DNA from: Flavobacterium fluviale
GTDB taxonomy: Bacteria > Bacteroidota > Bacteroidia > Flavobacteriales > Flavobacteriaceae
DNA: 64,000 nt
NCBI RefSeq assembly: GCF_003312915.1
Contig: NZ_CP030261.1
Coordinates: forward strand, 3,906,001-3,970,000
Direction of reading: 5' to 3'
In this document: positions 52,650 to 61,631 of the stretch, in pieces
Numbering within the stretch: the first letter of the stretch is position 1
Layout: each line of letters begins with the position of its first letter
The notes under the pieces: generated by a model
Seen by the model: the letters and a program-made list of their open reading frames with translations, nothing else
Database searches by the model: none
What the model was told of the DNA's origin: nothing
Program-made: the position numbers and the translations under genes

Positions 52650-54854
52650 TTAAACCTTTACAGTTTCTATAATTTTATCGAGCGTTATTGGCAAATCACG
52701 GACACGTTTTCCAGTTGCGTTAAAAACGGCATTTGCAATTGCAGGTGCCATTCCAACTAAAGCCGTTTCTCCGAGACCCTTTGTTCCCATTGGATTACTG
52801 ATTGGGTCCTTTTTGTTTACGAAGAAAACTTCCTGCTTTTCAATATCTGCATTTACTGGAACGTGATAATCAGCGAAATTATTATTGATTGGACGGCCAA
52901 AACGATGATCGATTTCTAATGCTTCCATCAATCCCATTCCAATTCCTCCTACTGCACCGCCGTACATTTGTCCCGCAGATGTTTTTTGATTGATAACCGT
53001 TCCGATATCGGCACAGGAAACAACATGGGCTAATCGTATTTTACCCAAATTCGGATTCACTAATACTTTTACAAAATGCACTGAAAATGAATAAATAGAA
53101 TATTTCTTAGCTTCCTCTGTACCTTTCGATTGGTTTTCAACTTCTATTCCTTCTAATTTATTAGCAGTAAGTAATGAAGTTAAATCAACCTTTTTGGAAC
53201 TGTCTTTTTTAGAAGAAATCACACCATTTGAAAAAGTCAAATCTGTAATCGCAATTCCTTTTAGAGATGGATTTTCACTTGCCAGCCCAAGCACCTTGCT
53301 TATTAATAAATTACAGGAATCATGAACTGCAGAACCTACAGATGAAGTTGTTGCAGAACCTCCCTGCGTTGGACCTTTTGGCAGTCCGCTTTTTCCCATT
53401 TCAATTATGACATTTTCTGCCGGTACTCCAGTAATTTCAGCGCCAATTGCAGTCATCATCGTTGCCGTTCCCGGCCCCATATCGTTTACACTGCATTGAA
53501 GTACCAAATTTCCATCAGCTAAAAATTTAGCTTTTACAGCTGTTGGATTTCTGTAACTTCCAAAAGTTCCAGTTCCCATTCCGTAGCCCACAAGCCAGTC
53601 GCCTTCTTTCACAGATCCAGGTTTGTTTTTACGGTTTTTCCAGCCAATACGTTCCATACCGCCTTCGTAACATTCTAAAAGATATTTACTGCTCCACGGT
53701 TTATTTTGTTCCAGATCTTTTTCGGCGTAATTCAGTTTTCGAAATTCAATTGGATCGAGATTTAATTTATGCGCCATTTCATCCATTGCAGATTCTAGTG
53801 CAAAAGAACCTGTTGCCTCGCCTGGACCTCGCATCCAAATTGGTGTACAAGTATCCAAAGGTACAATGCGATAACGCGTAGAAACATTCGCACAATCATA
53901 AATAAATCGGGACATGTTTACAGTTCCTTCCATAAAATCCTCATAGCTGGATGTCATCGCAACGGCTTCGTGTGTTAAGCCAGTTAGTTTTCCTTCTTTA
54001 GTTGCACCTAAGCCCATTTTTTGGATGGTATAAGGTCTGAATCCTACATTGGTAAACATCTGTTCGCGGTGCAGAACTAATTTTACCGGACGATTTAGTT
54101 TTTTTGCTCCAATTAAAGCTGCGATTTCATAAGGCCAGGTGTGTAATCCCATTCCAAATGCACCTCCAAGATATTCAGAATGCACCTCAACATCTTCAAT
54201 TGGTACTCCAAAAACTCCGGCAACACTTTTACGAGTGCCTTCAACACCTTGGCTTTTAGTATACAAAATAGGTTTATTTCCATCCCATTTTGCGATAATA
54301 TTGGCAAGTTCCATCGGGTTATGAACTTCGGTTGGAATGGTATATTCTGCTTCTAAAACAACCTGTCCATTTTTATATCCGTCATGTTCACCGCGATGGT
54401 AGTCATTTCCTTTATCGGTTTCAACTTTTTTCTCTTTATCTGCTGCTTTTTTAAGTTCGGTCGAATGTTCTTCTTTTAGATAATTGGCTTTAATTAAACT
54501 TGCTGCATACTGCATACGCTCAAAAGTATCAGCAATAACCAATGCAATCGGCTGATCGTAGTACAAAACCGAATCATCTTTAAAAATCTGAAGCGGCTGA
54601 CCAAAATTATGTTTGTCTTTCGCTTTTTGATAGCCAACAGGTTTATCCACATTTAAATGTGTAATGACAGCCAAAACTCCAGGAGCCCATTCTGCTTTTT
54701 TAGTATCAATGGTTTTAATTCTTCCTTTTGCGATCGTACTTCCAACCAAACACGCATATACAACACCAGGCGTTTTATATTCGGCAGAATAAGTTGCAGA
54801 ACCTGTTACTTTAGCAAATCCGTCAACTCTATTAATATTACTTGTCTTGCTCAT
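52650..54854 (-). CDS. paoC: Aldehyde oxidoreductase molybdopterin-binding subunit (PaoC-like)
   Basis: This 734-residue large subunit belongs to the xanthine oxidase family. GFAKVTGSATYSAEYKTPGV starts the small MoCo domain, and GGAFGMGLHTWPYEIAAL, MRGPGEATGSFALESAMDE and GGSATTSSVGSAV line the cofactor. The catalytic base is Glu696 in GTKGLGETALVG, close to Glu692 reported for E. coli PaoC. It oxidises aldehydes to acids with water as oxygen source. The small subunit's Tat signal implies export of the whole complex to the periplasm. It is third in the operon, seven bases after the FAD subunit. Confidence 0.93.
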   Translation of the reverse strand: MSKTSNINRVDGFAKVTGSATYSAEYKTPGVVYACLVGSTIAKGRIKTIDTKKAEWAPGVLAVITHLNVDKPVGYQKAKDKHNFGQPLQIFKDDSVLYYDQPIALVIADTFERMQYAASLIKANYLKEEHSTELKKAADKEKKVETDKGNDYHRGEHDGYKNGQVVLEAEYTIPTEVHNPMELANIIAKWDGNKPILYTKSQGVEGTRKSVAGVFGVPIEDVEVHSEYLGGAFGMGLHTWPYEIAALIGAKKLNRPVKLVLHREQMFTNVGFRPYTIQKMGLGATKEGKLTGLTHEAVAMTSSYEDFMEGTVNMSRFIYDCANVSTRYRIVPLDTCTPIWMRGPGEATGSFALESAMDEMAHKLNLDPIEFRKLNYAEKDLEQNKPWSSKYLLECYEGGMERIGWKNRKNKPGSVKEGDWLVGYGMGTGTFGSYRNPTAVKAKFLADGNLVLQCSVNDMGPGTATMMTAIGAEITGVPAENVIIEMGKSGLPKGPTQGGSATTSSVGSAVHDSCNLLISKVLGLASENPSLKGIAITDLTFSNGVISSKKDSSKKVDLTSLLTANKLEGIEVENQSKGTEEAKKYSIYSFSVHFVKVLVNPNLGKIRLAHVVSCADIGTVINQKTSAGQMYGGAVGGIGMGLMEALEIDHRFGRPINNNFADYHVPVNADIEKQEVFFVNKKDPISNPMGTKGLGETALVGMAPAIANAVFNATGKRVRDLPITLDKIIETVKV

Positions 54855-54861
54855 AATCTAA

Positions 54862-55842
54862 TTATTTTGATGCTGCTATTGTAAGTGCTTCTGTTATCGA
54901 ATTGGCTCCGAGTGTTAATTTAAAATCATTATCACCATAACCTCGCGCGCCTCTCATTGCTAAATCTGCTGCCTGTTTAAAAATCTCTTCTGAAATTGTT
55001 TTCCCTTTCAAAAATTCCTCTGCCTCAGTTAATCTCCAAGGTTTATGTGCCACACCGCCCATAGCAAGTCTGACATCATTAATTTTATCATTCTTAAGAT
55101 CTAAAGCCACAGCAACAGAAACCAATGCAAAGGCATAACTGCTTCGGTCACGTACTTTTAGATAATGTACATTTTTAGTAAAATTATTATCCGGAATTTC
55201 AACTGAAGTAATCAATTCTTTATCTTCCAAAGTATTGTCTTTTTCTGGCGTATTTCCCGGCAGACGATGAAAATCTGTGAATTTAATTTGTCTTTTCCCT
55301 TTTGGACCTTCCACCAAAACATTCGCGTCTAATGCTGCCAGCGCCACGCACATATCGCTTGGGTGGACAGCAATGCAGCTTTCTGAAGCTCCAAAAATTG
55401 CGTGCATTCTATTGACACCGCCAATAGCACCGCAGCCACTTTTAGGAACACGTTTATTACAAGGCATATCAGTGTTGTAAAAATACGAACAGCGAGTACG
55501 CTGTAACATATTACCGCCAACCGTTGCCATATGTCTTATTTGTTGTGAAGCTCCTGCTGCCAAAGCCTGAGCCAGCAAAGGATGTTTTTCTTTAATTGCT
55601 TTATCTTCGGCAACCTGACTATTTTTGGCTAAAGCTCCTATGGAAACTTTTCCTTTTAAAAATTCAATCTGTTTTAAATCTAAAGCTGTAATATCTACCA
55701 GTTTATCTGGAGCCACAACATTCTTTTTCATTAAATCAACCAAGTTTGTACCGCCGGCAATAAACATCGCCTCTTTTTCTTTCTTGATATTTGAAACAGC
55801 AGATGCTGCTGACAATGCTCTTATGATCTGAAAATTCTTCAT
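54862..55842 (-). CDS. paoB: Aldehyde oxidoreductase FAD/4Fe-4S subunit (PaoB-like)
   Basis: The 326-residue FAD-binding subunit has AMFIAGGTNLVDLMKKNV, a VAO-type flavin loop, and IRHMATVGGNMLQRTRCSYF. The insertion that follows has four suitable Cys: RTRC, DMPC, KSGC and SESC. This is the extra 4Fe-4S cluster site known from PaoB and absent from most xanthine dehydrogenase FAD subunits. It shuttles electrons between FAD and the iron-sulfur subunit. Its start overlaps the stop of the iron-sulfur gene by four bases. Confidence 0.93.
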   Translation of the reverse strand: MKNFQIIRALSAASAVSNIKKEKEAMFIAGGTNLVDLMKKNVVAPDKLVDITALDLKQIEFLKGKVSIGALAKNSQVAEDKAIKEKHPLLAQALAAGASQQIRHMATVGGNMLQRTRCSYFYNTDMPCNKRVPKSGCGAIGGVNRMHAIFGASESCIAVHPSDMCVALAALDANVLVEGPKGKRQIKFTDFHRLPGNTPEKDNTLEDKELITSVEIPDNNFTKNVHYLKVRDRSSYAFALVSVAVALDLKNDKINDVRLAMGGVAHKPWRLTEAEEFLKGKTISEEIFKQAADLAMRGARGYGDNDFKLTLGANSITEALTIAASK

Positions 55843-56477
55843 ATCTCCTTTCCTCCTTCCTTCACTTCAGTTATAGCGTCAACAATATTGTGGTAAGCAC
55901 CGCATCTGCAGATATTGCCGCTCATATATTCACTGATTTCTTCCCTGCTGTTAGCATGACCTTCTTTGATACAGGCAATCCCAGACATAATTTGTCCTGG
56001 CGTGCAATAGCCGCATTGAAAACCATCATTTTTGATGAAAGCTTCCTGCATTGGATGTAGTTTTTTTCCCTTTGAAAGACCTTCGATTGTCGTAACCTGT
56101 GCATTTTGCTGCATCGAAGCCAAAGATAAACACGACAAAATTCGGGTTCCGTTTACGTGAACCGTACACGCACCGCATTGTCCGTGATCGCATCCTTTTT
56201 TAGTTCCGGTAAGCTGCAATTGTTCTCTTAACAAATCCAATAAAGTTGTTCGTGGTTCGATGTTAAGATTGTGCTTTTTGCCATTTACTTCGATAGAAAG
56301 CGGTACTGTCTCCAAATATTCCGCGATTTTTTCATCCCATTTATTCTCGGATGCCATTACCAATGAAGGCGGTGCCAAGGCGAGAGCGGTAAAAAGTCCT
56401 GATTTTTTTATAAAGTCCCGGCGGGAATTGGAGTCTTCCACACTTACTTTATTCGGATTTGTTTTTTTAGAAGCCAT
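55839..56477 (-). CDS. paoA: Aldehyde oxidoreductase 2Fe-2S subunit with Tat signal (PaoA-like)
   Basis: At 212 residues, it has the twin-arginine signal NSRRDFIKKSGLFTALALAP at 18-37, so the folded complex is exported by Tat. The plant-type 2Fe-2S site is CDHGQCGACTVHVNG with a further Cys in RILSCLSLA. The second 2Fe-2S site is QCGYCTPGQ and CRCGAYHNI. It is the first gene of a paoABC-like operon whose maturation genes lie just across the divergent spacer. Confidence 0.94.
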   Translation of the reverse strand: MASKKTNPNKVSVEDSNSRRDFIKKSGLFTALALAPPSLVMASENKWDEKIAEYLETVPLSIEVNGKKHNLNIEPRTTLLDLLREQLQLTGTKKGCDHGQCGACTVHVNGTRILSCLSLASMQQNAQVTTIEGLSKGKKLHPMQEAFIKNDGFQCGYCTPGQIMSGIACIKEGHANSREEISEYMSGNICRCGAYHNIVDAITEVKEGGKEI

Positions 56478-56522
56478 TCAATCTATCTTTTAAATTAGCG
56501 AAATCACTTTTGGGTATTCTAA

Positions 56523-56530
56523 CAAATTTA
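56523..56530 (-). promoter_or_regulatory. Possible -7 element of the aldehyde oxidoreductase operon
   Basis: The reverse strand reads TAAATTTG, 46 bases upstream of the ATG at 56477. No TTG is found at 17-23 bases. Confidence 0.4.
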
Positions 56531-56609
56531 ACAATCTTAATTCACAAAAAATTATAAAATTCAAACATTACGCTTATTTAGAATAATTACAATTTCTCTT
56601 TAAAGTTTA

Positions 56610-56751
56610 ACCGCAAAGAGCGCTAAGTTTTTTTTTTGATATAGATTATTTAAAAAAAGCTGAGTCCGCAAAGCTTAATCAATCTCAGCTTTGTGAACTT
56701 TGTATTTTTATAAATCCCTCTACTTATTAAACCTTTGCGGACTCTGCGTTA
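56610..56751. repeat. Nested inverted repeat in the paoA / cysteine desulfurase spacer
   Basis: ACCGCAAAGAGCGCTAAG at the left faces AACCTTTGCGGACTCTGCGT at the right. AAAGCTGAGTCCGC pairs in part with CTCAGCTTTG inside. The spacer shows no ORF. Confidence 0.55.
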
Positions 56752-56830
56752 AAACAGACAGATAGATTTATACATTTTTTTAATTTTAGGAATTTTCAAA
56801 ATTGTATTTTTACGAGAATAAGTTAAAATT

Positions 56831-57973
56831 ATGTTTCAAAACCAAAATATTTATCTGGATAATAATGCTACAACTCGAGTTGATGAACGAGTTCTAAAAG
56901 CTATGCTTCCTTATTTTACAGATTTTTATGCCAATTCGACAAGTCAGCACATTGCGGGATTAACCGTAAAAGAAGCCGTTGAAAATGCCGCCTGGCAGAC
57001 AGCAGATTTAATTAATGCAGATGCAGAAGAAATTATTTTTACTTCTGGAGCAACAGAAGCAATTAATTTAGCGATCAAAGGTCTGGCAGATCAAGATCGA
57101 AAACACATTGTTACAATTGCTACTGAACACAAAGCTGTTCTTGAAACTTGTGCCTTTATGGAAAATATAGGTTTTACAGTAACATATTTACCAACTAGCT
57201 CTGATGGTATTTTAGACATTAAACTTTTAGAAGAAATAATATCAGATAAAACACTGGTTTTCATTGGAATGTTTTCCAATAATGAAACAGGTGTCATACA
57301 AAATACAAAGGAAATTTCTAAGATTCTGAAAGCTAAAAATGTGCTGTTTTTTTGTGATGCTACTCAAGCCGTCGGAAAAATTCAGGTTGATGTTAAATCT
57401 TTGGAAATTGATCTTTTAGCATTATCAGCTCATAAGTTTTATGGTCCAAAAGGAGTTGGTGCGCTATATATTTCGGCGAAAGCCAAACTAAAATTAACTT
57501 CACAAATACTTGGCGGAGGCCAGCAGCGTAAATTACGAAGCGGCACACTAAATGTTACTGGAATTATTGGTTTAGGTAAAGCGTGTGAATTAGCTGTAAA
57601 TGAATTGAAAGAAGATCAATATAGAATAGAATCATTACGAAATAAATTAGAAGCAGGATTACTTCAGTTTGAGGGTTCCTATGTAAATGGAAATACTCAA
57701 AACCGCATTTGTAATACTTCAAATATATCTTTTCCAGGTGTGAACTCAGAACAACTTATTATGGCTCTAGGTACTATTTCGGTTTCAAACGGAGCCTCTT
57801 GTTCGGCAGTGACTTCTGAGCCTTCCCATGTTTTAAAAGCAATGGGATTATCGGATGAAGAAGCTTTGAGTTCGATTCGGTTTAGTTTGGGAAGATTTAC
57901 TACCGCGGAAGAAATTGATATTGTTATTGATCGTGTGCTTTTTTTGGTTCGTGAACTTTCGTCGAAAACATAA
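56831..57973 (+). CDS. Cysteine desulfurase (NifS/IscS family)
   Basis: The 380-residue PLP enzyme has IYLDNNATTRVDERVLKAM, EEIIFTSGATEAINLAIKG, ATEHKAVLETC and GMFSNNETGVIQ. The PLP lysine is Lys202 in LSAHKFYGPKGVGALY, and the active Cys is Cys324 in SNGASCSAVTSEPSHVL. It supplies sulfur from cysteine. The setting between a molybdenum hydroxylase operon and the MocA/XdhC genes suggests that it makes the sulfido ligand of the molybdenum cofactor for XdhC. General Fe-S assembly remains possible. Confidence 0.93.
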   Translation: MFQNQNIYLDNNATTRVDERVLKAMLPYFTDFYANSTSQHIAGLTVKEAVENAAWQTADLINADAEEIIFTSGATEAINLAIKGLADQDRKHIVTIATEHKAVLETCAFMENIGFTVTYLPTSSDGILDIKLLEEIISDKTLVFIGMFSNNETGVIQNTKEISKILKAKNVLFFCDATQAVGKIQVDVKSLEIDLLALSAHKFYGPKGVGALYISAKAKLKLTSQILGGGQQRKLRSGTLNVTGIIGLGKACELAVNELKEDQYRIESLRNKLEAGLLQFEGSYVNGNTQNRICNTSNISFPGVNSEQLIMALGTISVSNGASCSAVTSEPSHVLKAMGLSDEEALSSIRFSLGRFTTAEEIDIVIDRVLFLVRELSSKT

Positions 57974-57989
57974 GAAGTATTTTTTTTCT

Positions 57990-58074
57990 CGCAGATTTTG
58001 CAGATTAAGCAGATTTTAATCTTTTAATCACTCTATAAAAAACTTTGCATCTTTGAACCTTTGAACCTCTGCAA
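57990..58074. repeat. CGCAGATTT and CTTTGAACC repeat words
   Basis: CGCAGATTTTGCAGATTAAG at 57990 and CTTTGCATCTTTGAACCTTT at 58043 lie between convergent genes. They match words in the 34721, 45789 and 47182 repeats. Confidence 0.55.
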
Positions 58075-58079
58075 CTAAA

Positions 58080-58682
58080 TCATCGAATCAACTTATCGTA
58101 ATCTTCTTCGGTATCAATATCAATATTTCCTTTTTCGAAGATAATGGAAGCCGTATCTTCAGCATACTTTTTAATGATTTTTTTTGCGCCTTCCTGCCCT
58201 TTCAATTCCAATAATTCAGGAAAGTATTTTTTATGAAATAATACTGGCGTTCCTAAAGTTTTGGAATACGCAGAGGCTACAATCGCTTTTTGTGTTTTAT
58301 GATATTCATTTATAAGATTTTCAAATATTGAAGTCGTTACAAAAGGCTGATCGCAGACTGCAAAAATGCATACTTCACAATCGGGATTTAAAAGCAGTAT
58401 TTCGTTTAAACCTTTCACAATTGAAGACGACATTCCTGTTTCCCAATCTGAATTGAAACATAACGTGATTTCAGAAGAAATAAGTTCTTTTAAAACACTT
58501 TCACTGTTTGCGCCTGTTACGACTACAACAAACGAATTTTGAACTTTAGAAGCTTCTAAAATTGTATTATCTAGAAGCGTGGTCTCTTTGTACTGCAATA
58601 ATTGCTTTGGGCGCCCTAATCTCGAAGAACTTCCTGCGGCTAAAATTACAATACCTATTTTATTTTGGAACTTATTTTCCAT
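58080..58682 (-). CDS. mocA: MocA/MobA-like molybdenum cofactor nucleotidyltransferase
   Basis: About 200 residues from the ATG at 58682; in-frame ATGs at 58694-58697 would add up to five. The nucleotide-binding signature is IVILAAGSSSRLGRPKQLLQ, followed by LLDNTILEA, FAVCDQPFVTTSIFENL, and the metal-linked aspartates in DCEVCIFAVCDQP. It attaches CMP (MocA) or GMP to molybdopterin. For xanthine-oxidase-family enzymes the cytosine form is usual in bacteria such as with PaoABC. It overlaps xdhC by 11 bases. Confidence 0.9.
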   Translation of the reverse strand: MENKFQNKIGIVILAAGSSSRLGRPKQLLQYKETTLLDNTILEASKVQNSFVVVVTGANSESVLKELISSEITLCFNSDWETGMSSSIVKGLNEILLLNPDCEVCIFAVCDQPFVTTSIFENLINEYHKTQKAIVASAYSKTLGTPVLFHKKYFPELLELKGQEGAKKIIKKYAEDTASIIFEKGNIDIDTEEDYDKLIR

Positions 58683-59796
58683 AATGAATTTCATCATGAA
58701 TTTTACCTGACTTATATTTTAAAGAAGCTCCCTGTCTTTCAGTAGAAAATGCTTTAATTTCAGATACGATAGAAAGCGCAATTTCTTCTGCTGTTTCAGA
58801 ACCAATATCTAGTCCAATTGGACTGTAAATTCTGTTAAGCTGTTCTTCATTTAAAAAAACACCTTCTTTTTCAAGATCATCGATCATTCGGTTCAACTTT
58901 GATTTTGGACCTAAAATACCAATGTACTGGCAGTCTGTTTCTAGTAATAATTTTAGAATTCCCAGATCATATTTGTAATTGTGCGTCATTAAAACGAAAT
59001 ACGTTTGATCGTCAATACTAATATGCTCTAAAAATTGGTCGGGTTTTGTAACAAAAACCTGGTCTGCTTTTGGAAAACGTTTTTGTACGGCATGAGTGGC
59101 ACGGCCTTCCGCAACGGTAATTTTCCATCCTAAAATCGAAACCATTTCTACTAACGGCTGTACATCATTTCCTGCGCCTGCAATAACTAGAGAAATTGGA
59201 GGTTTTATATATTCAATTAAAGCTTCATCATCCCTTTCTTCCTGAAGTTTTTTAACTACCGAGGTTTTGTTTTCAAGAACTTCTTTTACATCCGAAATTA
59301 AATTCAAAACTTCATCATTATGATTTAAAATAGGACTGTCTTTTCTAAAAAATAATGTCGTTCCAATTTGAGAAGCATTTCTTTTTAAAGAAAAAACAGT
59401 AACAATAACAGCTTCTTTCCTTTCTAATTCTAATTGCTGTAAAAGCTGAATCGAATTATTCTGAGCCTCATCATCAATGTATTCAAAAAGAATATGTACT
59501 ATTCCGTTACAACCCAGCTGTAGACCAACTTCGGCATCATTTTCATTACTGGTATTATATGTAACCAGTTTATTTTGTTTTTGATTAATCGAGAGAAGCG
59601 CTTTTCGCAAAGCATCTCCTTCCAGGCATCCGCCGCTTATTGCGCCGGTCAGCAAGCCATCTTCTGTAACTAACATTCGTGCGCCTGCCTGTCTGTATGA
59701 AGATCCTTCGACTTTAACTACAGTAGCCAGAGCTGTTTTTTTTCCTTCTGATTTTGCTTTTGAATATGCTTTTAGTATTTCGCTGATTTCTTTCAT
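58672..59796 (-). CDS. xdhC: XdhC/CoxI family molybdenum cofactor maturation protein
   Basis: The product has 374 residues from the ATG at 59796; a TTG at 59814 would add six. The XdhC_CoxI domain has GSSYRQAGARMLVTEDG and SGGCLEGDALRKAL with the cofactor-binding Cys. The C-terminal Rossmann domain starts SLVIAGAGNDVQPLVEMV and ends GLDIGSETAEEIALSIVSEI. It binds the molybdenum cofactor, protects its sulfurated form and inserts it into the target enzyme, here surely the PaoABC-like complex. It is coupled to mocA. Confidence 0.93.
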   Translation of the reverse strand: MKEISEILKAYSKAKSEGKKTALATVVKVEGSSYRQAGARMLVTEDGLLTGAISGGCLEGDALRKALLSINQKQNKLVTYNTSNENDAEVGLQLGCNGIVHILFEYIDDEAQNNSIQLLQQLELERKEAVIVTVFSLKRNASQIGTTLFFRKDSPILNHNDEVLNLISDVKEVLENKTSVVKKLQEERDDEALIEYIKPPISLVIAGAGNDVQPLVEMVSILGWKITVAEGRATHAVQKRFPKADQVFVTKPDQFLEHISIDDQTYFVLMTHNYKYDLGILKLLLETDCQYIGILGPKSKLNRMIDDLEKEGVFLNEEQLNRIYSPIGLDIGSETAEEIALSIVSEIKAFSTERQGASLKYKSGKIHDEIHYGK

Positions 59797-59805
59797 ATAA
59801 ATATT

Positions 59806-59829
59806 CGTCGACAAAATTTACGTCGACGT
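59806..59829. promoter_or_regulatory. Repeated CGTCGAC dyad upstream of xdhC
   Basis: CGTCGAC at 59806-59812 and ACGTCGACGT (a perfect 10-base palindrome) at 59820-59829 are 15 bases apart, just upstream of the xdhC ATG. It could be an operator, perhaps for the neighbouring LuxR-type protein. Confidence 0.4.
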
Positions 59830-59867
59830 GTTTTGAACAAGTGATTATAAAAATACAAATTAAAAAT

Positions 59868-60644
59868 TTAAAGCGAAATAATTCCCATAACAAAAGCCGT
59901 CTGCACCGCCTCTGCCGTATTGGTTACTTTTAGTTTTTCAATAATATTCTGTCTATGACGACGAACTGTATATACGGAGATATGCATTTCTGAAGCGATC
60001 TGCTCGCTTTTGTTTCCTTTTGCAACGCTGGTTAAAACTTCTATTTCTCTTTTTGAAAGAATGTTTTCTACCTGATTTTTATATTTCTCAGATTCTATTA
60101 CTTCACCTGTTTGTATATTGATTATTTTTCCATCAATTCCTGTTCGGGGCTGTAAATCTGTTGAAGGCAAATATAAACATAGTGCCAGAGAAATACTGCC
60201 GTTGCTGAATGTTTTGAGATAAATAGTACGATGATTGATATACGAACACTTTTCTACAGAATCTCTCATTCTTAAACGACTGAAAGTACTGTAATTACTA
60301 TATTCTTCCTGCGGAATTCCTTTTAAAAACTGATAAAAATTAAGTTCCAAAACATGACGTTCAACTAAATCATCTGCATTTATTTTGGTAAAAATACATT
60401 CTTCAAAAGCCGAATCAATTACCGAATCTGCGTCGGGAAGTCCAAATACAGCACCGAAACTTCCCGCATAAATATAACTGCAATCTGACTGATAATCGGA
60501 TAGAACTGCCACACATTGTTCGATCTTTACATAATTGCTCACAAATTGTTTGTACATTTCAATATCATTCGATTCTGTTATATCAAATTTTTGTTCTAAA
60601 AATGTAGTCATTAATTGGTTTTCGATTGAAAGCTTCTGTGGCAT
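59868..60644 (-). CDS. LuxR-type HTH regulator with PAS-like N-terminal domain
   Basis: At 258 residues, the C-terminal 65 form the GerE/LuxR HTH: ILSKREIEVLTSVAKGNKSE, ASEMHISVYTVRRHRQNIIE, KLKVTNTAEAVQTAFVMGII. The N-terminal 170 have a PAS-like pattern (SYIYAGSFGAVFGLPDADSV, FYQFLKGIPQEEYSNY) without a receiver aspartate, so it senses a small ligand or redox state instead of being phosphorylated. It sits directly upstream of xdhC-mocA on the same strand and may regulate them. Confidence 0.88.
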   Translation of the reverse strand: MPQKLSIENQLMTTFLEQKFDITESNDIEMYKQFVSNYVKIEQCVAVLSDYQSDCSYIYAGSFGAVFGLPDADSVIDSAFEECIFTKINADDLVERHVLELNFYQFLKGIPQEEYSNYSTFSRLRMRDSVEKCSYINHRTIYLKTFSNGSISLALCLYLPSTDLQPRTGIDGKIINIQTGEVIESEKYKNQVENILSKREIEVLTSVAKGNKSEQIASEMHISVYTVRRHRQNIIEKLKVTNTAEAVQTAFVMGIISL

Positions 60645-60673
60645 TTAAAAGAGGAATTGGTTAATTTTACGTA

Positions 60674-60704
60674 TTGCCCTTCTTGAAAAGCAATTTTAAT
60701 TTTG
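60674..60704 (+). promoter_or_regulatory. Promoter of the DUF1349 lipoprotein gene
   Basis: TTG at 60674-60676, 20 bases, then TAATTTTG at 60697-60704. The ATG is 42 bases downstream. Confidence 0.65.
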
Positions 60705-60746
60705 GAAAACTAAAAATATCATTTAATATCCCAAAAAAGACCAATT

Positions 60747-61496
60747 ATGAAAACATTTTTTTACAAGACATTAATTATTTCAAGCCTTTCTATATTTATA
60801 AGCTGTAATTCTAAAAATGAAACGGCAAAAACGGCAACAACAGAAGAAACCAAAAAAGATTCAGCATTGGTCAATGGCTCACCTTGTGATATTAAATTAT
60901 CTGCCATACATTTTACAAAAGCCGTTAACGGCGCAGATACTTTAATTAAAACTGAAAAAGACGAAAAAATCATATTTAAAGCAGGCGAAAAATCAGATTA
61001 CTTTTCAGATCCTGATGGAAAATTATCCAATAACACTGCTCCAATGCTTTTGTCTAAAGTCGATAATACGAAACCTTTTACACTTACAGCAAAAGTAACT
61101 CCAGAATTTACCGAAAAAGGATTATACAATGCTGGTGTTTTATACATTTATGTAAATGATAGTTTCTACCAAAAATTTTGTTTTGAACAAGACGAAAGAG
61201 GAAATCACAGAGTTGTAACGGTACGCACAATGGGTACTTCTGATGACAATAATCACGATATTGTAAAACAGCCGTTTATTTACATGAAAATTTCTTCGGA
61301 TACCAAAACGGTTGCCAGCTATTATTCTCTTGATAAGAAAAACTGGCAGATGGTGCGTTTGTATAAAAATAATTACCCAAAAGAAATCTGGGCTGGAATT
61401 AGTACGCAGTGTCCTGTAGATAAAGGAACTCAAAGCATTTTTGAGGAAATTAAATTGGAAGAAAAAAGTGTATCTGACTTTCGTTTAGGAATTTAA
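60747..61496 (+). CDS. DUF1349 (concanavalin-like) lipoprotein
   Basis: This 249-residue lipoprotein (SSLSIFISCNSKNETA) has a Thr/Glu/Lys linker and then a jelly-roll domain of the DUF1349 family. The markers are KSDYFSDPDGKLSNNTAPML, PFTLTAKVTPEFTEKGLYNA, GVLYIYVNDSFYQKFCFE and YYSLDKKNWQMVRLY. Such domains resemble concanavalin-type lectins and may bind carbohydrate. It is located in the periplasm or on the outer membrane, with its own promoter. No catalytic residues were identified. Confidence 0.88.
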   Translation: MKTFFYKTLIISSLSIFISCNSKNETAKTATTEETKKDSALVNGSPCDIKLSAIHFTKAVNGADTLIKTEKDEKIIFKAGEKSDYFSDPDGKLSNNTAPMLLSKVDNTKPFTLTAKVTPEFTEKGLYNAGVLYIYVNDSFYQKFCFEQDERGNHRVVTVRTMGTSDDNNHDIVKQPFIYMKISSDTKTVASYYSLDKKNWQMVRLYKNNYPKEIWAGISTQCPVDKGTQSIFEEIKLEEKSVSDFRLGI

Positions 61497-61631
61497 TTTC
61501 AATATTTACGACAGCTTTTTTATGGTTTTGGTAATCATTTTTTAAAATGATTGTATGATTTATAGGACTAAGTTTTGTATTTTTATGTTTATCAAAAATA
61601 AAGTATTACCTAACTTTAATAAAAAAACTAC

